Source: Manduca sexta
Taxonomy: Eukaryota > Arthropoda > Insecta > Lepidoptera > Sphingidae
DNA: 64,000 nucleotides
Assembly (NCBI RefSeq): GCF_014839805.1
Contig: NC_051120.1
Span: 3,596,001-3,660,000, forward strand
Direction of reading: 5' to 3'
Of the stretch, positions 61,801 through 64,000 are shown one piece after another; within the stretch, counting starts at the first letter, position 1, and every line of letters begins with the position of its first letter. Position numbers and translations under genes: made by a program. The notes beneath the pieces were generated by a model, which worked only from the letters and a program-made list of their open reading frames with translations, had not been told where the DNA came from and did not search any database.

Positions 61801-63337
61801 CGGGACCGCGGTACCAACGTCGCCGATCAGAACGAAGTGGCCGCTCAGATTAAACAGCTGGCAGCCTCGCTGGTTGAGAAGAAGAAGGTATGTTGATCAT
61901 GATCAATAAATACAATATTATAATTACAGTAGAAAGCGGTTATAACGACTCCGGTTATAGCGACACATCGGTTATAACGACTAAATAGTAAGGTCTTTTT
62001 AAATGAATGCATATAAAAAGCGTATCGTTTATACCGACTATCGGATATAGTGCCCAGATTCAGTGATCCCTTCGATGTCGCTATAACCGGTTTTCACTAT
62101 AGTCACTAGACAACGACACATGTTGGCGATTGGCATATTTATTGGTGTGGTCATCAATGCGCCAATCATTTGTTATGATCTGACATGCCCTGGTTTTGTG
62201 ATAGATAATATTAAAGTCAATTATCTGTGTTTGCAGGGCAGTTCAACGTGCGATTCGCTGTCCGACTCGGGTATCTCCGACGGCGACAGCGAGGGCGTGG
62301 GGCGACGCGCGCGCCGCCTCAGTGCGTTGAGAGAGCTCGCGCGCCGCCTGCAGGCTGCGCTTGCGCCTAACTCGCCCGCGCATAAAGCTATCGCGAAGGT
62401 AAGGAGCTGTATATAAGAGAGCAAGTTGAGAGTGGTATATGGAGTAACAGAGACAAAGAAACACTTTTAAGTGGTAAACTATGTCCAGAAGTTAGGGGCG
62501 AGACAAGGTCATCGCAAAGGTAAGAGTAGGATGAGGAAGGTATAAGCTGTGGAGGTGGTCTGTGGTGTAGTCAAGACGATGAAGAAAAGAAACCACATTT
62601 AAGTGCTAGATGCACATAAGGTCAAGCTTTATTCTATAGAATTAAAGGTAGCGACGTATGATGTGCAGATTGACCGTGGATACATACTGTGGCCTGTCCG
62701 GGTAGACAAGAGCCTGTGTTGGAAGGTTAAAAGTTAATGTAGAGTTAAATGGTGTTAAAGTTATTGAGCTTAGGCATAGGATTCGATTCGACATGAAGTT
62801 TTAAAACTATTTCATTAATGACAAATCCGCTTTTGCAGCGCATGGAGCAGACGGAGAACGAAGTCCGCATACTGCAGGAGTCGTGTCGCGCTCTCGTCGA
62901 GCAAAGCATTCCAGATCTTAAGATCGACGAGGACACGTAAGACAAAAATATTTATTCTCATAAAATGTTATTTGAGTTTAGATATCCCTTTTTTGGAACA
63001 TCCTGTATTTTAAAACCATTTTTGTTTAGATCTACTAACAATATTACGATAATTTGAATTGACTTTAATAGCTAACGGAATCATTTTTTCGAACAGCGAT
63101 AACAGCATAGCAACAGTCGCCGGGAACAAGACGAATCCCGGAGACCCGGACTACAGTCCCCGCGGAGGCTGGGTGTGGCGAGTTCTGCGCTCTTCCCTCC
63201 CGATCCAGCTATGCCTGGTCGCCCTCCTGCTGGCCGCCTGGCTCGTCGAACGGCCCAGGTGCTGCGATGCCCTCAACTCCTTCGCTCAAAGCCTGACCCC
63301 ACAGCTGCGCTACGTACGTGGACCTCCCCCGGTCTGA
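13660..63337 (+). CDS. klar: KASH-domain nuclear envelope protein, klarsicht-like (C-terminal part, 16 exons)
   Basis: The coding segments are 13660-13830, 16644-16826, 17710-17887, 18785-19377, 19633-19776, 20139-20387, 20799-21034, 21303-21675, 21812-22630, 24532-24628, 60180-60358, 61051-61202, 61683-61887, 62237-62398, 62839-62936 and 63097-63337. All joins are GT-AG with matching phases, and the sum is 4080 nt (1359 residues plus stop). The product begins inside a spectrin-like helix (VLQRDVECHGRIV), continues through Ser/Arg/acidic low-complexity sequence (residues about 58-980), then spectrin-like helices (about 983-1280), one transmembrane segment (about 1314-1330) and a 29-residue lumenal tail ending LRYVRGPPPV. 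KASH tails bind SUN proteins in the perinuclear space and anchor the cytoplasmic part to microtubule motors or actin. The tail's LTPQLRYVRG form, unlike the nesprin/Msp-300 form LRYTNG, points to klarsicht; this is family recall, not an alignment. The 5' exons are missing from the window. Confidence 0.82.
13831..16643 (+). other. Intron 1 with a GC-rich patch
   Basis: Non-coding. 15060-15180 holds a CCAAT-type block (ggaccaatcagccac) and a forkhead-like palindrome tgtttgcaaaca. A CRE-like tgacgtca occurs at 15412-15419. These could be enhancer or promoter sites; sequence alone does not show it. Confidence 0.35.
16644..16826 (+). CDS. klar: KASH gene exon 2 (Ser-Pro-Arg linker)
   Basis: Acceptor ttgttacag and donor GTTAGA; 61 codons, phase 0/0. 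It encodes an acidic patch (ASDSDDEP) followed by a basic Ser-Pro stretch (SPKSPRSPRSPRRQR), likely disordered and phosphorylatable. A second AG four bases downstream would break the frame, so 16644 is preferred. Confidence 0.78.
16870..17135 (-). repeat. Unclassified sequence in intron 2, possible repeat remnant
   Basis: A minus-strand frame of 85 codons reads WKVYDTTLGYRHGLREASAL and has base composition unlike the flanking intron. No family is recognised and there are no splice sites matching the gene. Best guess: a fragment of a transposon. Confidence 0.25.
17440..17545 (+). repeat. Dispersed repeat with the CGACGTTTCGAA-type motif, copy 1
   Basis: It shares the core (ttttactcccgaagtttcaaacact, interrupted in other copies) and the following cattcgtggtcgcgggacag with 49665-49800 (inverted) and 57415-57510 (direct). 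Lepidopteran genomes carry many such copies; the parent element is not identified. Confidence 0.45.
17710..17887 (+). CDS. klar: KASH gene exon 3
   Basis: The acceptor follows a T-rich tract ending attatag; the donor is GTAAGC. It has 59 codons plus one base (phase 0 to 1). The peptide begins EEQEYVLTYTWRGFGSDCES. The single leftover G joins GC of exon 4 to make Gly. No domain is recognised; the aromatic start looks structured and the rest polar. Confidence 0.78.
18785..19377 (+). CDS. klar: KASH gene exon 4 (acidic linker and helix)
   Basis: The acceptor is gctgttacag and the donor GTACGT; 593 nt, phase 1 to 0. Window residues are about 178-375. It carries an acidic cluster (KSQEESSEEEWTYVGGGK), a Pro/Lys linker, then a charged helix (DIERLVNQAEELVQKQ) that resembles a spectrin-like or coiled-coil segment, and ends SRIKEWLNQSSDG. 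An ATG at 18742 is in frame upstream but precedes the acceptor and is probably intronic. Confidence 0.8.
19633..19776 (+). CDS. klar: KASH gene exon 5 (Ser/Thr/Glu-rich)
   Basis: Acceptor tacattccag, donor GTACGA; 48 codons, phase 0/0. It encodes GTESYDASGEYTTESEVDTS, an acidic Ser/Thr-rich motif, and ends in TCTVTPTHHAK. Likely disordered. Family membership is inferred from its position in the joined frame. Confidence 0.78.
20139..20387 (+). CDS. klar: KASH gene exon 6
   Basis: Acceptor gcgggcag and donor GTACGG; 83 codons, phase 0/0. A basic Gly run is followed by RPWSVSCISQL and, further on, SISESALNTLAS, short motifs that look conserved rather than low-complexity. The remainder is Ser/Pro/Ala-rich. 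Minus-strand reading frames across this GC-rich exon are shadows. Confidence 0.78.
20799..21034 (+). CDS. klar: KASH gene exon 7 (basic segment)
   Basis: Acceptor ttcttctacag, donor GTTGGT; 236 nt, phase 0 to 2. It encodes two Cys pairs near the start and a strongly basic stretch (WLRRKRLKLRRHNN). The two leftover bases AG join A of exon 8 to give Arg, which fixes both boundaries. Confidence 0.78.
21303..21675 (+). CDS. klar: KASH gene exon 8
   Basis: Acceptor accatcttttcag, donor GTAAGA; 373 nt, phase 2 to 0. The peptide runs FDTTSTSGNDSDEELIKQQL, then a helix of LRKSIEKTH type, and ends FSEQAWDFYQ, which continues directly into the spectrin-like start of exon 9 (EKYNSEPYSEAPDSDAARRL). Confidence 0.8.
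21812..22630 (+). CDS. klar: KASH gene exon 9 (spectrin-like start, Arg/Ser-rich, Ala-rich end)
   Basis: Acceptor tctcatccacag, donor GTAAGG after TTC GAC TAC; 273 codons, phase 0/0. It starts with RRLLEFGDDYRAFLDSQSD, a spectrin-like helix, then a long Arg/Ser/Glu segment, and closes with an Ala-rich helix (GAALAAAEAALAAADAAEP). The last 250 bases are extremely GC-rich. The same exon can be read past its donor to a stop at 22804 (separate entry). Confidence 0.82.
22631..22804 (+). CDS. klar: Read-through extension of exon 9: tail-anchored short isoform
   Basis: The frame stays open for 57 codons beyond the donor GTAAGG and stops at TGA 22802-22804. The extension begins VRPTFDTDFSSWSDG, passes through an Arg/Pro-rich stretch (PARLPARLRARL) and ends in the hydrophobic CLAVAAFSVLLIVYIHLQ. 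This is the layout of a C-terminal tail anchor: basic residues, one membrane helix, two or three residues after it. The extension keeps exon-like GC content while the DNA after the stop drops to AT-rich sequence with poly(A) signals. If transcripts retain this intron start, the product is 1039 window-residues long and lacks KASH. Alternative: chance open frame in GC-rich DNA. Confidence 0.55.
   Translation, partial: VRPTFDTDFSSWSDGPEEACGRRRPRLPARLPARLRARLCLAVAAFSVLLIVYIHLQ
22805..24160 (+). other. Probable 3'UTR of the short isoform
   Basis: AT-rich, no coding signal. AATAAA hexamers lie at 23394-23399, 23934-23939 and 24152-24157, any of which could end the read-through transcript. It contains a strong hairpin at 23766-23809. 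For the KASH isoform the same DNA is intron. Confidence 0.45.
23766..23809. repeat. 44-nt near-palindrome (hairpin) around TGACAGCTGTCA
   Basis: Left arm 23766-23786 pairs with right arm 23787-23809: aacgaaatgtcaaattgacag against its complement with two small mismatches or bulges. It lies in the probable 3'UTR of the short isoform, so it would form an RNA hairpin, or a DNA site with a perfect 12-bp core. Confidence 0.6.
24532..24628 (+). CDS. klar: KASH gene exon 10
   Basis: Acceptor ttggttgcgcag, donor GTTAGT; 97 nt, phase 0 to 1. It encodes TEVVSRCRDNINLLEATLAS, a helix of spectrin-like character, ending LSPTLQRDVR. It is followed by the 35.5-kb intron. The reading frame is open upstream of the acceptor to an ATG at 24400, so an alternative first exon is possible here. 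Confidence 0.75.
25586..25648. repeat. (GTTT)n microsatellite in the Helitron-like element
   Basis: About 15 perfect tetranucleotide units directly after the 5' end of the element. Confidence 0.85.
25653..26268 (+). repeat. Five tandem units of about 123 bp
   Basis: The marker gctatatatcatcacgctat begins at 25731, 25853, 25976, 26099 and 26222, a spacing of 122-123 bp. Each unit includes ccaataggagcggagcagtaa, ggaactaccggtt and ggatagccctt-like blocks. The units are diverged by a few percent, so the array is not brand new. Confidence 0.85.
26760..26960 (+). promoter_or_regulatory. GC-rich island with a donor-like site, candidate internal promoter
   Basis: A sharp GC-rich block in the AT-rich 35-kb intron ends in tttcg followed by GTAAGT at 26956-26961, a consensus donor on the gene strand. 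It could be a non-coding first exon of a short KASH transcript. There is no TATA box or coding frame to prove it. Confidence 0.25.
27657..27834 (-). mobile_element. MITE family A, copy 1
   Basis: About 178 bp with inverted ends GGGGCCTTATTCT and AGAATAAGGGCCC. The interior matches 46041-46219 in inverted orientation along its whole length (blocks such as gataacatgacacggccgcg). It is flanked on both sides by CTG, possibly a 3-bp duplication. Confidence 0.75.
28165..28230 (+). repeat. Helitron-like 3' end fragment
   Basis: cctggaaaactttctcacgcgggcgg and the rest resemble the last 60 bp of the element ending at 26587, with a degraded CTAG (ttagtag). Confidence 0.45.
28890..29030. other. GC-rich island in the large intron
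   Basis: About 140 bp much richer in GC than the flanks (blocks such as cggcgcgcgatcgcccgtcg). No exon with matching phase was found. Function unknown; a regulatory element is possible. Confidence 0.25.
29199..29405. mobile_element. MITE family B, full copy
   Basis: Long inverted ends: ccctattccgtctatgtggg and tatatccgtctttttgcaat on the left match the complement of the right end, which has gacggaataagg and gtaaaaagacgg. About 205 bp, no coding capacity. The superfamily is not determined. Confidence 0.7.
33102..33205 (+). repeat. MITE family B, half copy
   Basis: ctttattccgtctacgaggg and tatatccgtctttt repeat the left half of 29199-29405, and the interior gttctaatcgaagga also matches. The right end is missing. 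Confidence 0.65.
33507..33518. promoter_or_regulatory. Perfect NRF1/ewg-type palindrome TGCGCATGCGCA
   Basis: A 12-bp perfect match to the consensus bound by NRF1, called erect wing in insects, which usually marks promoters. It lies in the large intron, 1.4 kb before a GC-rich block at 34950-35250. Confidence 0.35.
34560..34735. repeat. Degraded copy of the TA-flanked MITE
   Basis: cgacgtatcggttat and the end gatcccttcaatgtcg with agccggttttcactgtat match 61927-62100. It is diverged, with the left end nearly lost. Confidence 0.55.
34950..35250 (+). promoter_or_regulatory. Candidate internal promoter region
   Basis: This block has CpG-rich stretches (cggcgcgcggtcggacgcg, cgcgtttgcgttacgg) and several arthropod initiator-like TCAGT or ACAGT motifs (about 35047 and 35224). 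The intron around it is AT-rich. It may start short KASH transcripts. No coding exon is seen in it. Confidence 0.25.
35251..41320 (+). other. Large-intron stretch without recognised features
   Basis: AT-rich, with only isolated chance frames. The longest (40519-40917, 132 codons) has no splice context, codon pattern or family resemblance. Confidence 0.4.
41325..41445 (-). repeat. RTE-type LINE 3' end fragment with (ATC)n tail
   Basis: A run of atc/gtc repeats followed by ccactgctgaacataggcct and ctcgcaaagatttct. Read on the minus strand this matches the common RTE 3' end (aggcctatgt.cagcagtgg) also present at 47950-48045. Confidence 0.6.
44910..45040 (+). repeat. tRNA-derived SINE
   Basis: Box A-like ggtggtgtagttgt and box B-like ggattcgaatccc spaced as in a tRNA promoter, starting ctgcctcggtgg. 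The sequence after box B (gtctggaatttgtgcc) is SINE body, not tRNA acceptor, so this is not a tRNA gene. Confidence 0.65.
45593..45604. promoter_or_regulatory. TGACAGCTGTCA palindrome
   Basis: The same perfect 12-mer occurs at 23781-23792, with a one-base variant at 35429-35440. It combines two TGACAG half-sites (homeodomain TALE type) around a CAGCTG E-box. Regulatory meaning is inferred only. Confidence 0.3.
46041..46219 (+). mobile_element. MITE family A, copy 2
   Basis: Ends GGGCCCTTATTCT and AGAATAAGGGCCC; 179 bp; inverted relative to 27657-27834 and nearly identical. CCTG flanks both sides. Confidence 0.75.
47020..47315 (-). repeat. Lepidopteran SINE-like repeat
   Basis: Contains cccacttctgggcaaggacc, ttagtccaccacgctggcct, caggtttcctcacgatgttt and a box B complement gggatttgaacc. 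I recognise this as a very common dispersed repeat in moths and butterflies, with the tRNA-like part at the right end (minus orientation). Confidence 0.65.
47950..48045 (+). repeat. RTE-type LINE 3' end fragment
   Basis: ggtccgtctggaaatctttg, gaggaggcctatgtctagca and gtggactta then a gatgatg tail: the typical 3' end of RTE elements, in the opposite orientation to 41325-41445. Confidence 0.6.
49190..49480 (+). repeat. tRNA-derived SINE, second family
   Basis: Box B-like cgggttcgatttccgggtcgg is followed by a body with tggagtctggaatttgtgcc, gcaatagcctcgcgccctat and gcgctctgcctactcttcgg. A related copy lies inverted at 54860-55090. Confidence 0.6.
49665..49800 (-). repeat. Dispersed repeat with the CGACGTTTCGAA-type motif, copy 2
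   Basis: ccccgtgaccatgaaggctg then caaagtcttcgaaacgtcgg, inverted relative to the copies at 17440 and 57415. Confidence 0.5.
50803..51070 (+). repeat. Hairpin-capped repeat D, copy 1
   Basis: It opens with a perfect 18-bp hairpin (50803-50820 with 50834-50851). The body that follows matches 53893-54130: gtggggatatcgct, catctctctttcgcgcgc, ttcccgatgacgtcacatgt and the AT-rich end. No coding frame. Confidence 0.6.
51355..51420 (+). repeat. tRNA-derived SINE remnant
   Basis: Box A-like gtggtgcagtgag and box B-like ggttcaatacc at tRNA-like spacing, with nothing recognisable after them. Confidence 0.4.
52385..52690. repeat. Dispersed repeat with internal duplication
   Basis: The module gagatcaaccgggtacgcag with attataatgcacaagtgtgt recurs in diverged form about 60 bp later (gagatcagctaagtacgcag, gtacaagtgtgtgcgc). 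It ends gacggcaatccaacatgacc. The first lines (ttttggccacgacggccatc) also occur inverted in the SINE at 55440. Confidence 0.5.
53029..53110 (+). repeat. hAT-like MITE end fragment
   Basis: cattgattcgcaaagtggtc followed by the palindromic ggaccccgggggtcc resembles the ends of hAT MITEs (CAGTGATTC... with a ggggtcc body). Only one end is seen. Confidence 0.35.
53466..53775. repeat. Possible MITE with AGTGGCGAA ends
   Basis: tagtggcgaagggtc at the left and the complement of acagtggcgaaatcgg at the right form short imperfect inverted ends about 310 bp apart. The interior is AT-rich. Confidence 0.4.
53871..54130 (+). repeat. Hairpin-capped repeat D, copy 2
   Basis: It starts with a perfect 15-bp hairpin (53871-53885 with 53893-53907). 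The body matches 50852-51070. The hairpin arms differ from copy 1 on both sides, so pairing is kept while sequence differs. Confidence 0.6.
54860..55090 (-). repeat. tRNA-derived SINE, second family, inverted copy
   Basis: On the minus strand the end near 55040 has a box B-like ggtttgaatcccgagtcagg, followed by ctggagtctggaatttgtgt and a cgctatcatatt-type body, matching 49190-49480. Confidence 0.55.
55430..55650 (-). repeat. tRNA-derived SINE, inverted copy
   Basis: Minus strand: gactgcctcggtggcgcagt then gggttcgaatctcgggtcga, the same head as the SINE at 44910. The body ends in gtcgccgtggccgaaattca. Confidence 0.65.
56515..56860. repeat. Probable dispersed repeat
   Basis: Contains ggttcacctgatggaaattg and gtccccgtcacccttt, phrases I associate with abundant lepidopteran repeats. 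GC content is higher than the flanks; no frame. The limits are approximate. Confidence 0.35.
57415..57510 (+). repeat. Dispersed repeat with the CGACGTTTCGAA-type motif, copy 3
   Basis: ttttcttccgacgtttcgaa then cactttgttgccttcatcgt and gtcacaaggagaac. Same orientation as 17440. Confidence 0.5.
59180..59262 (-). repeat. Helitron-like 3' end, cut by the assembly gap
   Basis: Minus strand ends with ttcatccaggaaaactcctt, cactttggcgaagctgcaag and caaaaactaatt, like other Helitron-like ends here. It runs into the Ns. Confidence 0.5.
59263..59762. other. Assembly gap of exactly 500 N
   Basis: A round number, so probably a placeholder rather than a measured size. It sits in repeat sequence, 418 bp before exon 11, and could hide more repeat or an exon. 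Confidence 0.95.
60180..60358 (+). CDS. klar: KASH gene exon 11 (spectrin-like)
   Basis: The donor is GTATAT after GAG GAG TTG AAG. The start at 60180 (acceptor gttcacaccag) gives VSARWSALRVAATRRGG, with the W-x-x-L pattern of spectrin helices. A second in-frame AG at 60214-60215 would drop 12 codons. Both keep phase 1 with exon 10. The rest reads RRLRREMAALRETLDDVCEP and then a second helix ending LHRRIEELK. Strongly GC-rich. Confidence 0.75.
61051..61202 (+). CDS. klar: KASH gene exon 12 (spectrin-like)
   Basis: Acceptor atccttccacag, donor GTTTGT; 152 nt, phase 0 to 2. It encodes DRLSRLLECKVSMLKLTVSV and ends LAALLAAWDDAHQ, continuing the helix begun at the end of exon 11. Leftover AG plus G of exon 13 gives Arg. 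Confidence 0.8.
61683..61887 (+). CDS. klar: KASH gene exon 13 (spectrin-like)
   Basis: Acceptor atcatcctacag, donor GTATGT; 205 nt, phase 2 to 0. LLSLEKAVCAWAEWESALRE is a textbook spectrin-like helix with paired Trp, and the second half (VAAQIKQLAASLVEKKK) forms the next helix. Confidence 0.82.
61927..62100. mobile_element. MITE with TA target site (Tc1/mariner or pogo type), in the intron before exon 14
   Basis: Inverted ends: cagtagaaagcggttataac on the left and the complement of gctataaccggttttcact on the right, with TA on both sides. About 174 bp, non-coding. A decayed copy is at 34560-34735. Confidence 0.6.
62237..62398 (+). CDS. klar: KASH gene exon 14
   Basis: Acceptor tctgtgtttgcag, donor GTAAGG; 54 codons, phase 0/0. 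It begins GSSTCDSLSDSGISDGDSEG, a Ser/Asp linker, then an Arg/Leu/Ala helix (RRLSALRELARRLQAALAP). Confidence 0.82.
62839..62936 (+). CDS. klar: KASH gene exon 15
   Basis: Acceptor tccgcttttgcag, donor GTAAGA; 98 nt, phase 0 to 2. It encodes the last cytoplasmic helix (RMEQTENEVRILQESCRALV) just before the membrane-proximal linker. Leftover AC plus C of exon 16 gives Thr. Confidence 0.82.
63097..63337 (+). CDS. klar: KASH gene exon 16: transmembrane and KASH tail
   Basis: The acceptor is ttttttcgaacag; the stop TGA is at 63335-63337. The final 80 residues comprise a short linker (NPGDPDYSPRGGWVWRV), a membrane helix (LPIQLCLVALLLAAWLV) and a lumenal peptide with a Cys-Cys pair, then LTPQLRYVRGPPPV. 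The second Cys sits at position -23 when the last residue is 0, the position that forms the disulfide with SUN proteins in nesprins. The C-terminal PPP-X is the hallmark of KASH peptides. No other family fits this arrangement. Confidence 0.92.
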
Positions 63338-64000
63338 AAACTTAATGGATTCAGCATTATATTGAGCATCGTTAGCTACATGATTAGCTTGAAAAGAACT
63401 TCACTGGTGGTGAGGATAAAGCACATTATTGTGCATTCGACATGATTGAAGAATTAAAGCACGTATGTGCCTTCTGAAGTTTGTGTTGACTTTGAGAAAG
63501 TCTGTACGGAGTGGGTATTCTGTACCCAAACGGGATTGCGTAAAGCAATATTTTTATTATTAAGGGTTTTGAAGATTTGACGCAAGCGGGAGTGATTTTG
63601 ACATACTAACATATCTTTACAATATGTACCTTAAAAACCCAAAAAATACGTGTGGAGTTTCGATTTGCGAATGACAAGAATAACTGACTTAGAGAAAATA
63701 AAATAGAATAACAGACTTCCATCTAGATTTGCTCATAAGGAAAGTTCAAATGAAAAAGTGTTCCAAAAAAAATAATAATCATCTGTATCAGATGAAGTTC
63801 AAAGTAGTTAGTCTATGATTTTAAGTATAACAATACTTACTAACAATTGACAAACGATTTATAAGTTTGTACTTAGCGTAGAAGCATGAATATGTTAGTA
63901 CAATTATTTGATAGGTTACATTTATTAATGTGTGAGAGGTGTAGCAATTTTTCGATTACATACAATATTTTTTGAATTTTTGTAAAATCTTGTGCCTCTA
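63338..64000 (+). other. 3'UTR of the KASH isoform (partial)
   Basis: AT-rich and non-coding. AATAAA at 63697-63702 is the clearest poly(A) signal. Where the transcript ends cannot be fixed from sequence alone. Confidence 0.5.

Noticed and set aside
13660..63337. Assignment to Msp-300/nesprin-1 instead of klarsicht
   Set aside because: The lumenal tail (LTPQLRYVRG) departs from the LRYTNG form of nesprin-type tails and there is no run of regular spectrin repeats; a search would settle it.

Overview
The window looks like nuclear DNA from a moth or butterfly. It is AT-rich, with small GT-AG exons that are distinctly GC-rich, very long introns, and a dense load of transposable elements of kinds familiar from Lepidoptera: Helitron-like ends, tRNA-derived SINEs, RTE 3' ends and palindromic MITEs. 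There are no bacterial operons, tRNA genes or CRISPR arrays. Only one host gene can be supported well. It lies on the + strand from 13660 to 63337 and encodes the C-terminal part of a KASH-domain outer-nuclear-envelope protein, most likely klarsicht (klar). Sixteen coding segments were joined by hand. Every intron phase agrees, the joined reading frame is 1359 codons plus stop, and its 5' end lies outside the window. It ends in a transmembrane segment and the KASH peptide with terminal PPPV.

Region by region. (1) 1-1355: no gene seen. (2) 1361-5771: a Transib-superfamily DNA transposon with a decayed RAG1-like transposase on the minus strand, flanked by the 5-bp target duplication CGGCG. Its inverted repeats are unusually long (about 790 bp) and partly duplicated. 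(3) 5827-12560: a minus-strand LINE of the Jockey/CR1 group, with ORF1 (PHD finger plus coiled coil), endonuclease, reverse transcriptase and a (TAAA)n tail. It is split at the reverse transcriptase by a 2.25-kb element (6844-9092) with inverted-repeat ends. That inserted element carries the remains of what looks like a spliced minus-strand gene. (4) 13660-24628: ten exons of the KASH gene. Exon 9 reads through a canonical donor into a 57-codon extension that ends in a hydrophobic tail, giving a predicted tail-anchored isoform without KASH. (5) 24629-60179: a single 35.5-kb intron filled with a Helitron-like element with 123-bp tandem repeats, several MITE families, SINEs, RTE fragments, some GC-rich islands and a 500-N gap. 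(6) 60180-63337: six spectrin-like and KASH exons, then the 3'UTR.

The host gene product should link the outer nuclear membrane to the cytoskeleton by binding SUN proteins in the perinuclear space. The alternative 3' ends would place the same cytoplasmic region either on the nuclear envelope (KASH tail) or on other membranes (short tail anchor). All family names come from recognising motifs by eye; no searches were run.
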